Part shown: one piece after another, positions 26,509 to 35,010 of the stretch
Layout of the letters: each line of letters starts with the position of its first letter
Numbering within the stretch: position 1 is the stretch's first letter
NCBI GenBank assembly: GCA_017519885.1
Contig: JAFWRO010000011.1
Location: 23,867-87,866 of the forward strand
Reading direction: 5' to 3'
Length of the DNA stretch: 64,000 bases
Source of the DNA: Liminaster sp017519885
GTDB lineage: Bacteria > Bacteroidota > Bacteroidia > Bacteroidales > UBA3663
Translations under genes and position numbers: made by a program
The notes under the pieces: model-generated
Databases searched by the model: none
Told to the model about the DNA's origin: nothing
What the model saw: only the letters and a program-made list of their open reading frames with translations

Positions 26509-28230
26509 TTAAAGATTATTAAAGATGTGGAGCTCGGCGACGAAATGGTTGTCGTCGGGGGCATCGATCCAGCCATAGAGGGCGGAGGTGGTGGCGGGGT
26601 CGAGGAAGGCCTGGGAGACGAGTTGATGGATGAGGGCATCGTCGCGCTCGGAGAGGGCAAAGTAGCAGGTCTCGCCATGCAGCTGGTGACGAATGGCAAT
26701 CTCGCCCAGGACGATGTTGGGCAGCGTATAGACGAAGTCGGCAGGGCTAGGGAAATAGTTGTCGCCCGGCTGGATGGTGGCTTCGAAACTGCGATCGGCT
26801 ACACACGACGCCGATTGCCCGAAGAGCAGGACGGCACGACTCTGGTCGAATGCGGCATGTGCACCCTCCTTCTGGAAGAGGAGTTCGGCAGCAATGAAAC
26901 CGAGACGACTGAGCAGGTCCATCTTGTAGAACTTCGGATAGTCGCCGACATATTTGCGATAGAGGGCCGTAAGCATCGACTTGCCCTTTGCCCCATCGAC
27001 AGGCAATGCCTCGCCGCACAGCGTCACGCCTTCGGAAGTAATGCGCACCGAAAACGCAGGCTCCATAAGTTTTGCCTCTCCCCCACTACACATTCGTCCC
27101 TTAATATCCCCAAGAATCCCTTCATCGCCCTTAGAATCACTAAGATATTCGAATCCCATCGCTGTATTGCATCCTCCGAATCCGCTCATCATCTTGATGA
27201 ACGAAGGATGCTGCTTCTGCTGGGGGCTCAAAGGTTGATGCCGATTGATGACATGGATGGGACGGCTGGTGCCCAAGGCGTTGAAGCCGAGCGTTGCGGG
27301 AATCCATCCCTCCTGGAGGGCATGCATCGTGAGGATGCTTTCGAGGATGCCTGCTGCACCCATGGTGTGACCGAAGTAGCCCTTGAGCGCCGTGACGGGA
27401 ACTTCGCCCATCGAGGCGCGGTGGATGGCCGATGCCTCCATCTCGTCATTATAAAGCGTGGCAGTACCGTGGGCAGAGATGCAGAGAGGCGACGCAACGT
27501 GACCCATGGCTGCCGTGAGGGCAAGGTAACTGCCTTCGGCCGTGCGCGAAGGCGTGGAGATGTGATAGGCATCGTTGCGCATATATCCGGGCAATGCCAC
27601 CCACTGACGGGAAACGTCCTCGTCGTCGCTACACCTTTTAAATATAATAGTAGCGGCGGCTTCGCCCAGATTGAGGCCACAGCGGTCCTCGTCGAAAGGA
27701 CGGCACGGCTCGGGCGACATCGCCATGAACGACTGGAACCCTGCCACGATGAAACGCGACTGCACATCGCAACCCGCGACGATGGCATAGTCGTAGGCAC
27801 CCATCTCGAGCAGACGACGTGCCACGATGAGCGCCGAAAGTCCGCTGACGCAGGCATTGCTCACGGTGAGCGACGTGAGGCTTTCGACCTTGGGCAGGAA
27901 CGGGCGGATGAGACGTTCGATGCGGCGAGCCGACTCGCCAAAGGGATGGGCGTCGGGACCGATGGTATGCCCTTTGGTGGAACTGAGCACCAGCACCACA
28001 CGGCCCGAAAGCGTGCAGACATCGAGACAGCGGAGGATGGACGAAAGGACGAGCATCTCGTAGGTGGGACGCTCCTGCCCCTGGTCGAAGAGCGAAGCCA
28101 CAAAAGGATCGGGGATCTGCCACAACCGGTGAGCCTGGAGTCGCGAACGACCATCGCGCACAGCCAGCAGGTTGTCGCGGGTGGTTTCTCCGAGCGGGGA
28201 GAGTATGTTGTCGGCGATGATCTTTACCAT
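26509..28230 (-). CDS. Second beta-ketoacyl-ACP synthase with C-terminal half-KS domain
   Basis: 573 residues from the ATG at 28230, 4 nt after the ApeP-like stop. Residues 1-360 are a divergent ketosynthase with Cys127 ('SNACVSGLSAL'), His254 ('SAHGTATLYND'), His288 ('KGYFGHTMGAAG') and a late 'SGFGGCNTAM', so the triad is intact. Residues 390-573 form a KS-like half domain ('LLFGQSASCVADRSFE', 'NYFPSPADFVYTLPNIVLGEIAIRH'), as in partial KS proteins of Bacteroidota polyene clusters. The linker (about 359-379, 'DSKGDEGILGDIKGRM') is encoded by word-repeat DNA (27094-27155) resembling the intergenic element at 35.1 kb. Probably pairs with the first KS for elongation. Confidence 0.85.
   Translation of the reverse strand: MVKIIADNILSPLGETTRDNLLAVRDGRSRLQAHRLWQIPDPFVASLFDQGQERPTYEMLVLSSILRCLDVCTLSGRVVLVLSSTKGHTIGPDAHPFGESARRIERLIRPFLPKVESLTSLTVSNACVSGLSALIVARRLLEMGAYDYAIVAGCDVQSRFIVAGFQSFMAMSPEPCRPFDEDRCGLNLGEAAATIIFKRCSDDEDVSRQWVALPGYMRNDAYHISTPSRTAEGSYLALTAAMGHVASPLCISAHGTATLYNDEMEASAIHRASMGEVPVTALKGYFGHTMGAAGILESILTMHALQEGWIPATLGFNALGTSRPIHVINRHQPLSPQQKQHPSFIKMMSGFGGCNTAMGFEYLSDSKGDEGILGDIKGRMCSGGEAKLMEPAFSVRITSEGVTLCGEALPVDGAKGKSMLTALYRKYVGDYPKFYKMDLLSRLGFIAAELLFQKEGAHAAFDQSRAVLLFGQSASCVADRSFEATIQPGDNYFPSPADFVYTLPNIVLGEIAIRHQLHGETCYFALSERDDALIHQLVSQAFLDPATTSALYGWIDAPDDNHFVAELHIFNNL
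27094..27155. repeat. AAGGGATATT-type word array in the second ketosynthase gene
   Basis: CCCTTAATATCCCC and related words with roughly 10-bp steps match the arms of the intergenic element at 35091-35148. Here they encode the KS/half-KS linker. Confidence 0.6.
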
Positions 28231-28234
28231 AGGT

Positions 28235-28660
28235 CTATGATTCGCTGAGAGCAATCTTGAGTTCACCATCGGCGATGAGTTCGCCCAGGGAAGTGCGGAC
28301 TTCGGCACGAACGAGCGTCATACCGAAGGCAGAGCCCAGTTCCTCGATTTGTGTAAGCAGTTCCTCACCCGCGCCGGGCTGACGATGGACATCGAGACGA
28401 CGGATGGCGGCAATGTAACCGATGACGACCGGGCAATGAAGGATGTACTTGTTGTAGTAGCCGATACGAGCGGCACAGGTCTGCGCAATGTGTTCGACAA
28501 TGCCCGCCGTCGGGAACGTGCCTTCGACGAAAAGGTTGTCGGGCTGGATGAGAAAGGACGAGCGGGACACCGACGCTTCGTAGGAAAGCAGATGGTCCAC
28601 CATCAGAAATGGCGGGCGCTGCGGGATGATATCCTGTATGTCGATGTCGCTCAATGTCAT
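28235..28660 (-). CDS. ApeP-like hotdog dehydratase
   Basis: A 141-residue hotdog protein starting 'MTLSDIDIQDIIPQRPPFLMVDHLL', the ApeP/FabZ N-terminal signature. 'EGTFPTAGIVEHIAQTCAARIGYY' stands where FabZ has HFPGxPxxPG; the catalytic His and first Gly-Pro are replaced. Activity may therefore be altered, as in other ApeP-family proteins. It lies 3 nt after the acyltransferase and 4 nt before the second KS. The stop is TAG, which helps show the genetic code is standard. Confidence 0.85.
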   Translation of the reverse strand: MTLSDIDIQDIIPQRPPFLMVDHLLSYEASVSRSSFLIQPDNLFVEGTFPTAGIVEHIAQTCAARIGYYNKYILHCPVVIGYIAAIRRLDVHRQPGAGEELLTQIEELGSAFGMTLVRAEVRTSLGELIADGELKIALSES

Positions 28661-28663
28661 GCT

Positions 28664-29581
28664 TCAAATGTCGTTATTCTCGTTTTGCCAAAAGTCGAAA
28701 TAATTGAACCACTGCTCGGGATAGCGGCGCACCACCTCCTCGAGGTTGGCGGCAAGCTGCTGCGCCAGGCTGAGGGCGGTCGGCTTCTGGCCCTGGAGGG
28801 AAGAGTCCAGACGACGCACAAAGATGCGATAGGATGTCCAGCTCTCCTTCATCACAAAGATGGCGACAATGGGCGCCTGACGCACGGCAGCAAGCCGGAA
28901 CGGACCCAAGGGGAAACGGGCGGGGCTGCCCATGAACTGACACTCGACAAACTTGCGCGAGCCGAAGATGCGGTCGCCGGGGATGGAGGCGATGTTGCCG
29001 TCGCGCACGACGTTGCTGAGCAGGAAGATGTGGCTCATATCGGGCTGCACGAACACCATCTCGACCCCATTGGGCGCAAAGACGCTGGCACGATTGTCCA
29101 TGATGGTTTGCGACCCGTCGCGGAAGAGCAGCGCATAGAGCCGCTTGCGTGGCTGACGCAGTTCGTAGCCTGCCAGTTCGTAGTTGCCTGCATGGCTGAA
29201 CACCTGTACAAAGCCGCTTTCGCCTTCGGCCAAGAGATTGTACTGGTCGAGCCCTTCGACCTCGAAACGGAACTTACGTCCCCCATAGACGGCAAAGCGG
29301 TCGATGATGACCTGTGCAAAGCGATAGTGATTGAGGACGACGTAGCGAAAAGCCTTCAAAGGCCCGAAGGCAAACCGACGGCGGAAGAAATGATACTGTG
29401 ACAGGTAGCCCTGGCGATTGCCGATGAGGTAGAACGGTATGACGAAGATGGCCGCGATGGCGTAGAGGATACCCACGGGCACCACACCCAGCACCGCAAC
29501 GAGTGCCCGGTGCATCCAGGGCAGGCCATCGGTAGTGCCTTGCCATTTAGGTGCATTTTGGGGCTGTTCCTTCATCGTCAA
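28664..29581 (-). CDS. LpxL/HtrB-type lysophospholipid acyltransferase
   Basis: 305 residues with an N-terminal membrane segment ('VAVLGVVPVGILYAIAAIFVIPFYLIG'). 'VFSHAGNYELAG' is the HxxxxE/D catalytic box, and there are late motifs 'SPARFPLGPFRLA' and 'PEQWFNYFDFW'. This is the lipid A acyltransferase family; copies inside aryl-polyene clusters are thought to attach the polyene acyl chain to a lipid or glycan anchor. It acts at the inner membrane. It lies 16 nt after the methyltransferase. Confidence 0.87.
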   Translation of the reverse strand: MTMKEQPQNAPKWQGTTDGLPWMHRALVAVLGVVPVGILYAIAAIFVIPFYLIGNRQGYLSQYHFFRRRFAFGPLKAFRYVVLNHYRFAQVIIDRFAVYGGRKFRFEVEGLDQYNLLAEGESGFVQVFSHAGNYELAGYELRQPRKRLYALLFRDGSQTIMDNRASVFAPNGVEMVFVQPDMSHIFLLSNVVRDGNIASIPGDRIFGSRKFVECQFMGSPARFPLGPFRLAAVRQAPIVAIFVMKESWTSYRIFVRRLDSSLQGQKPTALSLAQQLAANLEEVVRRYPEQWFNYFDFWQNENNDI

Positions 29582-29597
29582 GAATTAATTTTTTTTA

Positions 29598-30701
29598 TCA
29601 CGAATTAGCCCGGCAAACCATGATGGAATGACCGAGGCCAAGATTGTCGTGGATGGTCTCGACCTGCAAGCCAGCCTGCTCGACACAAGCGCGGAGGTCG
29701 TCGGTGTGATACATCTTGCTATTGCCATTGGCGATGTCGGCGAAATAGACACTCGTCATGGTGAGACAGAGGGCCGCAGTCTCGTACTTCTGACGATCCC
29801 ACAGCGTCTCCATGATGCAAAGGCGGCTGTCGGCATCCATGATGCGGGCGGCACGACTGAGGATGGAGACGATCTGCTCGGGGCTGAAACAATCGAGGAA
29901 CTGCGACATCCAGATGACGTCGTAGTGGCGATCGGTGGGGAACTCGGCCTTGGGGTCGAGCAGGTTCATGCCGAAGCAGTGGATGCGGTCGGCACCCGGA
30001 AGGCCCTGCGTCTGCGTGCGCATCATCGCCAGCTGTTGTGGCAGATCGACGATGGTGACTTCGACCGAAGGCGAATGGGCCACACACTGCAACGCCCAAC
30101 GTCCGGTGTTACCGCCTACGTCAAGCAAGGTGCGGGGCTGCATCTCGTCGAGGACGATGCGAAGCGCCTGCGGGAACGAGCCGTCGCTGTAGAAATGGTC
30201 GAAGCCGAACCAACTGCGCTGCACCTGGGTAGGCAGCTCGGACAACCCTTCATAGACCGTGGGCCATGGGCCGAAATGCTCCAAACCCGCAGGACGACCT
30301 TCGCGCAACGACTCTTCGAGCCGGAACAAACCCTCGTAGTTGACATCGTGGTTGAAGTCGAGGTTGGCACGCGTGGAGGCATCGGTAAGCAGAAAATAGC
30401 CCGTCTTGGAAATAGTGAAGCGGTCGGTGTCGGCATCAACAAGCACGGTGCCGATGGAGAGCGATGCCTCGAGAAGCACCTTCACGGCATAGTCGGAAAG
30501 GCCCGTGGCTTTCACGATTTCGGCTTGCGTCAGGCCGTCGATGTTGTCGCGCAGCAAGTCGAGGATGCCAAACTTGATCATCAGACGACTTACCTGGAAC
30601 AACATAGGGCCCCACGCGATGAACTGCGCCTGGCGCTGGGCCTGGCGGGCAGTGAGGTGCTCACGGGTGTAGGCTTCCTGAAGGGCGGGTGAAAGATGCA
30701 T
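29598..30701 (-). CDS. SAM-dependent O-methyltransferase of the polyene-type cluster
   Basis: 367 residues: an N-terminal winged-helix dimerisation region ('TQAEIVKATGLSDYAVKVLLEASLS') and a class I methyltransferase core. The core has 'TLLDVGGNTGRWAL' (SAM glycine loop), 'VTIVDLPQQLAMM' and 'DVIWMSQFLDCFSPEQIVSIL'. This is the plant/bacterial small-molecule O-methyltransferase type (Methyltransf_2). It is first in the operon, so it probably methylates the aryl head group or another cluster intermediate. The last codons and TGA fall in an AATTCGTGA repeat word. A word-array element occupies its upstream region. Confidence 0.87.
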   Translation of the reverse strand: MHLSPALQEAYTREHLTARQAQRQAQFIAWGPMLFQVSRLMIKFGILDLLRDNIDGLTQAEIVKATGLSDYAVKVLLEASLSIGTVLVDADTDRFTISKTGYFLLTDASTRANLDFNHDVNYEGLFRLEESLREGRPAGLEHFGPWPTVYEGLSELPTQVQRSWFGFDHFYSDGSFPQALRIVLDEMQPRTLLDVGGNTGRWALQCVAHSPSVEVTIVDLPQQLAMMRTQTQGLPGADRIHCFGMNLLDPKAEFPTDRHYDVIWMSQFLDCFSPEQIVSILSRAARIMDADSRLCIMETLWDRQKYETAALCLTMTSVYFADIANGNSKMYHTDDLRACVEQAGLQVETIHDNLGLGHSIMVCRANS

Positions 30702-30869
30702 GGAGGGAGGGTTAAGAGAGGTTCGAGAGGTTCGAGAGGTTCGAAGGGTTCGAGGGGTTCGAGGGGTTGCTCCCTTCGGTCGCGTCCGAGAGAAGCGAAG
30801 GGTCGCTTCCTTCGGTGCGCGCGAGCAGAGCTCGGAGCGAAGGGTTAAGAGGGGTTTGAAACCAAATAC
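30702..30869. repeat. Hairpin-type element: GGTTCGAGA array plus conserved core
   Basis: TTCGA begins at 30722, 30731, 30740, 30749 and 30758, an exact 9-bp period. A GC-rich core follows (30802-30844, containing GAGCAGAGCTCGGAGC). The core matches those at 35938-35979 (reversed) and 39030-39068. The right arm is short or missing. Confidence 0.8.
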
Positions 30870-30906
30870 TGGACCGCTCCTGACGTTGAGCGTCTGAAAC
30901 GGTCCA
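30870..30906 (-). terminator. Probable terminator after yidC
   Basis: TGGACCG (30870-30876) pairs with CGGTCCA (30900-30906), with an inner GCTC/GAGC. On the minus strand TATTTGGTTTC follows. It is 46 nt past the yidC stop; the U-tract is weak. Confidence 0.5.
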
Positions 30907-30951
30907 ATAAGGAAATCTAATGAGGAAATTGCTATTTCGGAACAGTTGCGA

Positions 30952-32919
30952 TCAGCGACGGAGCTTACGCTGCTGCTCTTCGCGCTGCTTCTTCATCTGA
31001 CGCTCCTGTTCGCGCTGAATCTCCTGCAGACGAGCCACCCAACCGGAGGCCTTCTTGCCGGGCTTTGCCTTCTTGGGGTTCTTGAGGTTCTCCTTCATCT
31101 CGGCAAGGATCTTGTCCTCGTTCATCGACCAACGGATGCCGTAGGTGATGATGATGCCGAAGAGAGTCGAAAGGAAGTAGTAGTAGGAAAGACCTGCCGA
31201 ATAGTTGTTGAGGAAGAAGAGGAACATCAGCGGCATGAGGTACATCATCCACTTCATTCCGGGCATAGCCTGGCTCGAAGGAGTCTGCTTCTGCATAATC
31301 CAGGTGTAGAGGATGTTGACAGCGGTCATGAGGAGGCAGAAGAGCGAGAGGTGATTGCCGAAGATCGGGATGTTGGTGTCCCAGGTGAGGAAGGCATCGT
31401 AGGTCGAAAGGTCGTCGGCCCAAAGGAAGGGCTGGTGACGCAGCTCGATGGACGTCGGGAAGAAATAGAAGAGTGCGATGAGCACAGGCCACTGGATGAG
31501 CATAGGCAGACAGCCGCCCGTGGGGCTAACACCCATCTTGCTGTAGAGCGCCATCATCTCCTGCTGCTTCTGCATGGCATCGGCCTGGTCGGGGTACTTC
31601 TCGTTGAGGGCCTGCACTTCGGGCATCTGGTTGGCGATACGCATACGAGCCGTCGATTTGTACGACTTGTAGGTCATCGGCAAGGTAATGAGCTTGATGA
31701 AGAGGGTCATCAAGAGGATGATGATGCCGTAGGACGAGATGAACTTGTCCATGAAGTGGAACAATGGGATGATGACCCACGAGTTGATGTAGTGGACGAT
31801 GAAACGCCAGCCGAGGTAGAACGAATCCTCGAGGTCGAGGTCCTCGTTCTGCTTGCCGATGAAGCTGGCAGCCAGGTCGTTCATGTCGTCGAGCTTCCAG
31901 TAGTCCTTCGGGCCGATGTAGAAGCACATCGGGATGGTCTGCGAGGCAGCCTTGGTGTCGAGTTCGAACTCAAGGTTCTCGGCAGCGTAGCGCTTGATGA
32001 CGTTGGGGTCTTCCTCCTCCTTGACGGGTTCGCTGGTGAGACGACCTGCAGTAAAGAGGTCGTTGGTGATGAACATGGTGGAGAAGAACTGGTTCTGGAA
32101 AGATACCCAGCTCATACGGCCATCGAGGGTCTCATCGTCGCGTGAACTGCTCGAAAGGTCCTCGGTGGAATGGCCCGAATACTTGTAGTACATCTGCGAA
32201 TAACGACCTTCGAAGTCACGACCAAGCTCGGTGCGGGGCAGCGACTGACGCCAGTTCATCAGCACGGTGCGGTCGTTGATCATGTCCTCGATGTTCTTGG
32301 TCTCGATGCTGTAGTTGACCAGGTAGCTGTCGGGACCGGTGAGGGCATAGACAAAGTTGAACTCAGCACCATCGGAGGCACGGAGGCGAAGGGTGGCCGT
32401 GGTGTCGGTGACGTTGACGGGTTCGAAATAGAACTTGTCGGTGTTGAACGAGCCCTTGGGGGTGTTGAGTGTATAATAGAGGTCGTTGTTCTTTTCGGTG
32501 AAAACCACGAGGGTGTCGCCCTGATAATCGTCGTACTGCTTGAGCACGGCCTCCTCGATCTGTCCACCCTTGGTAGAGATGGTCAGACGAAGGACATTGT
32601 TCTGAAGGACGACCTTCTGCTCGGTACCCTGGGTGCGTTCGGCAAGGGTTCCGTAGGTCTGAAGGAGTTTCACATTGTTAAGGCTGTCGAGCAAAGCGAT
32701 TTGCGCACTGTCCTGCACAGTAGCCTCTTCGCCGAGGATAGTGTCGGCAACGGCTGCTTCGGCAACCTCCTTGACGGCTGCTTCGGCATTGGCACGGGCG
32801 ATGGAGTCGTTGTAGCGACGTGCTGCCTCAATCTGCTCGGGCGTGGGTTGACTGACATACATGTACCCGAACAACAGGGCACACATCAGAAGAGTTCCAA
32901 TTACGGTGTTTTTATTCAT
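30952..32919 (-). CDS. yidC: Membrane protein insertase YidC
   Basis: 655 residues with an N-terminal helix ('NTVIGTLLMCALLFGYMYVS'), a large periplasmic beta-supersandwich region, and the Oxa1 core ('SSYGIIILLMTLFIKLITLPMTYKSY', 'GGCLPMLIQWPVLIALFYFF', 'MPGMKWMMYLMPLMFLFFLNNYSAGLSYYYF'). A Lys/Arg-rich tail ends the protein. It inserts and folds inner-membrane proteins with or without SecYEG. The promoter is a perfect consensus, divergent from engB. Confidence 0.97.
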   Translation of the reverse strand: MNKNTVIGTLLMCALLFGYMYVSQPTPEQIEAARRYNDSIARANAEAAVKEVAEAAVADTILGEEATVQDSAQIALLDSLNNVKLLQTYGTLAERTQGTEQKVVLQNNVLRLTISTKGGQIEEAVLKQYDDYQGDTLVVFTEKNNDLYYTLNTPKGSFNTDKFYFEPVNVTDTTATLRLRASDGAEFNFVYALTGPDSYLVNYSIETKNIEDMINDRTVLMNWRQSLPRTELGRDFEGRYSQMYYKYSGHSTEDLSSSSRDDETLDGRMSWVSFQNQFFSTMFITNDLFTAGRLTSEPVKEEEDPNVIKRYAAENLEFELDTKAASQTIPMCFYIGPKDYWKLDDMNDLAASFIGKQNEDLDLEDSFYLGWRFIVHYINSWVIIPLFHFMDKFISSYGIIILLMTLFIKLITLPMTYKSYKSTARMRIANQMPEVQALNEKYPDQADAMQKQQEMMALYSKMGVSPTGGCLPMLIQWPVLIALFYFFPTSIELRHQPFLWADDLSTYDAFLTWDTNIPIFGNHLSLFCLLMTAVNILYTWIMQKQTPSSQAMPGMKWMMYLMPLMFLFFLNNYSAGLSYYYFLSTLFGIIITYGIRWSMNEDKILAEMKENLKNPKKAKPGKKASGWVARLQEIQREQERQMKKQREEQQRKLRR

Positions 32920-32959
32920 ACTTATTTTTAAATATACGCGTTCTTATAAAAAACGCGGG

Positions 32960-32991
32960 CAAAGATAGAAAAAATTTTTGTACCTGCCAAA
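32960..32991 (-). promoter_or_regulatory. Bacteroidota promoter for yidC
   Basis: Minus-strand TTTG (32991-32988), 20-nt spacer, TATCTTTG (32967-32960). Confidence 0.85.
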
Positions 32992-33016
32992 CAAAACGCA
33001 AAAAAAGGGGGAAAAA

Positions 33017-33048
33017 TTTGGGTATTCGGAATATTTGTCTTATCTTTG
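33017..33048 (+). promoter_or_regulatory. Bacteroidota promoter for engB and following genes
   Basis: TTTG (33017-33020), 20-nt spacer, TATCTTTG (33041-33048). It overlaps the in-frame upstream ATG at 33018 and so fixes the engB start at 33081. Confidence 0.85.
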
Positions 33049-33080
33049 CGCCCGCGAAATTACATTTTAATAGTATATTT

Positions 33081-33683
33081 ATGGACATCAAGAAGGCTGA
33101 ATACGTCATCAGCAACACCGATTGGCGCAAGTGTCCCGACACGAAATTGCCGGAGTATGCCTTCATAGGCCGCTCGAATGTGGGCAAGTCAAGCCTCATC
33201 AATATGCTGACCCAGCGCAAGGGTTTGGCAAAAACTTCGTCGAAGCCGGGCAAGACGCTGCTCATCAACCACTTCAACATCAACGACGAGTGGTACATCG
33301 TGGATCTGCCGGGCTATGGCTATGCTCGCATCGGAAAGACGGGACTGGAGAAACTCAACCGCCTCATCAACGGCTACATTATGGGCCGACAGCAGCTCAC
33401 CTGCCTCATGCTCCTCATCGACAGCCGACACGAGCCGCAGAAAATCGACCTGGAATTCATGGCGATGCTTGCCGAAAACGGCATCCCCTTCGCCATCGTC
33501 TTCACCAAACTTGACAAACTGAGCCAGCGACAGTGGGCCATAAACCTCAAGGCTTACAAGGAACGACTGATGCAGGATTGGGAGGAACTGCCCCCCATCT
33601 TTGCCACCAGCGCCGAAAAGGGAACGGGCCGCGACGAACTGCTCGACTATATTGAGAGTATTAACAAGAGTATCAACAAATAA
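33081..33683 (+). CDS. engB: Ribosome biogenesis GTPase EngB (YihA/YsxC)
   Basis: 200-residue P-loop GTPase needed for 50S assembly. It has G1 'GRSNVGKSSLIN', G3 'DLPGYGYA', G4 'TKLDK' and G5-like 'TSAEKG', all typical of EngB. It begins a plus-strand run of small genes (DUF4494, YggS family, tsaE, DUF4286). Confidence 0.95.
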   Translation: MDIKKAEYVISNTDWRKCPDTKLPEYAFIGRSNVGKSSLINMLTQRKGLAKTSSKPGKTLLINHFNINDEWYIVDLPGYGYARIGKTGLEKLNRLINGYIMGRQQLTCLMLLIDSRHEPQKIDLEFMAMLAENGIPFAIVFTKLDKLSQRQWAINLKAYKERLMQDWEELPPIFATSAEKGTGRDELLDYIESINKSINK

Positions 33684-33695
33684 AAATTTTAAGAT

Positions 33696-34148
33696 ATGGC
33701 AATGAACAATTGGTTTGAGTGCAAGGTAAAATATGAGAAGACACTCGAAACCGGAACACAGAAGAAAGTAACCGAGGCATACCTCGTCGATGCAATGACC
33801 TTCACCGACGCCGAAGCCCGCATCATCGAGGAAATGACCCCATTCATCAGTGGCGAGTTTGAAGTGACTGCCGTGAAGAAGGCACGCATCTCAGAACTCT
33901 TCCAGGATCCCGATGGCGACAAGTGGTATCGCTGCAAGGTGATGTTCATCACCCTTGACGAGAAGTCGGGCCTCGAGAAGAAGTCGGCCAGCACCATGCT
34001 CGTGCAGGCTCGTTCGTTCCAAGAGGCTGTGAAGAACCTCAACGACGGCATGAAGGGCACAATGAGCGACTGGGAGATTAACACCATCGCCGAGACCACC
34101 CTCATGGACGTCTATGGCCTCGAGGTGAAGGAGGTGAAAGAACAATAA
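33696..34148 (+). CDS. DUF4494 family protein
   Basis: 150 residues, starting 'MNNWFECKVKYEKTLETGTQKKVTEAYLVDAMTFTDAE' in style. It has two repeated beta-alpha units ('WFECKVKY', later 'WYRCKVMFITLD'). This is the Bacteroidota DUF4494 family, function unknown, probably cytoplasmic. It lies 12 nt after engB and upstream of the YggS gene. A repeat element fills the gap to the next gene. Confidence 0.85.
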   Translation: MAMNNWFECKVKYEKTLETGTQKKVTEAYLVDAMTFTDAEARIIEEMTPFISGEFEVTAVKKARISELFQDPDGDKWYRCKVMFITLDEKSGLEKKSASTMLVQARSFQEAVKNLNDGMKGTMSDWEINTIAETTLMDVYGLEVKEVKEQ

Positions 34149-34300
34149 AATGACAACCCAGACCCCCTCTAATCCCCCTGCATAGGGGGAAGAACCAAGC
34201 CCCGACAAGCAAGTCCTCCCCCTAAGCAGGTATTCTGCCCCCGCTGTTCGGGGGATAGAGGGGGTGCGGAGGACCGAGGGGGTCTCCTCTATACAATAAT
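34149..34300. repeat. GC-rich hairpin element between DUF4494 and the YggS-family gene
   Basis: The left arm has AGACCCCCTC and a CCCCCTGCATAGGGGG hairpin; the right arm has GAGGGGGTCT as the inverted match. The central CCCCCTAAGCAG and CCCCCGCTGTTCGGGGG hairpins (34217-34254) are shared with the copy in the ketosynthase gene. Confidence 0.9.
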
Positions 34301-34302
34301 CC

Positions 34303-35010
34303 ATGGTCAAGGAGAATCTGACAAATGTACGCGCCACCATCCCTGAGGGCGTGACGCTGGTGGCCGTGAGCAAGTTCCACCCCGTCGAAGCTTTGCAGGA
34401 GGCATACGATGCCGGACAGCGCATCTTCGGCGAAAGTCGTGAGAACGAGTTCAAGGTCAAGGTTGCTGCTTTGCCCAACGACATCGAGTGGCACTTCATC
34501 GGACATTTGCAGACCAACAAGGTGAAGTACATCGCCCCCTACGTGAGCCTCATCCAGTCGATCGACTCAGAGCGTCTGCTCGACGAGGTGGAGCGTCAGG
34601 CTGTGCGTTTCGAAAGCGAGCGCATGGCAAAGTTCGGCGATGCCAGCATCGACGTGCTGCTGCAACTGCATGTGGCACAGGAAGAGACGAAGTCGGGCTT
34701 CACTCCCGACGAGGTCCTGTCGCTGCTCGACAGCGTCAACGTCGGTGAGCGTTGGCCCCACGTGCGTTTGCGCGGCGTGATGGGTATGGCCTCGTTTGTC
34801 GATGATGCCGACCAATGGCGCAGGGAGTTTCGTCAGATCAAGGCTTGTCATCAAGCCCTGCTCGATGGACCTTTGAACAAACAGGGCATCTCGTCCGAAC
34901 AGTTCAACATCCTCTCGTTCGGCATGAGCGATGACTACAAGGTCGCCATCGAGGAAGGTTCGAACATGGTCCGCATCGGGACCTCGATCTTCGGACATCG
35001 GGAATATTGA
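34303..35010 (+). CDS. YggS/PLPBP family pyridoxal-phosphate homeostasis protein
   Basis: 235 residues of the alanine-racemase-N-fold family. 'LVAVSKFHP' carries the PLP Lys, and 'FGESRENEF', 'WHFIGHLQTNKV', 'GVMGMASF' and 'LSFGMSDDYKVAIEEGSNMVRIGTSIFG' are the family's fixed text. It buffers PLP and affects amino-acid pools; it has no racemase activity in studied members. Stop TGA is followed at once by a word-array element. Confidence 0.95.
   Translation: MVKENLTNVRATIPEGVTLVAVSKFHPVEALQEAYDAGQRIFGESRENEFKVKVAALPNDIEWHFIGHLQTNKVKYIAPYVSLIQSIDSERLLDEVERQAVRFESERMAKFGDASIDVLLQLHVAQEETKSGFTPDEVLSLLDSVNVGERWPHVRLRGVMGMASFVDDADQWRREFRQIKACHQALLDGPLNKQGISSEQFNILSFGMSDDYKVAIEEGSNMVRIGTSIFGHREY

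Noticed and set aside
32170..32931. Plus-strand open frame opposite yidC
   Set aside because: Mirror of yidC codons; yidC is unmistakable on the other strand.
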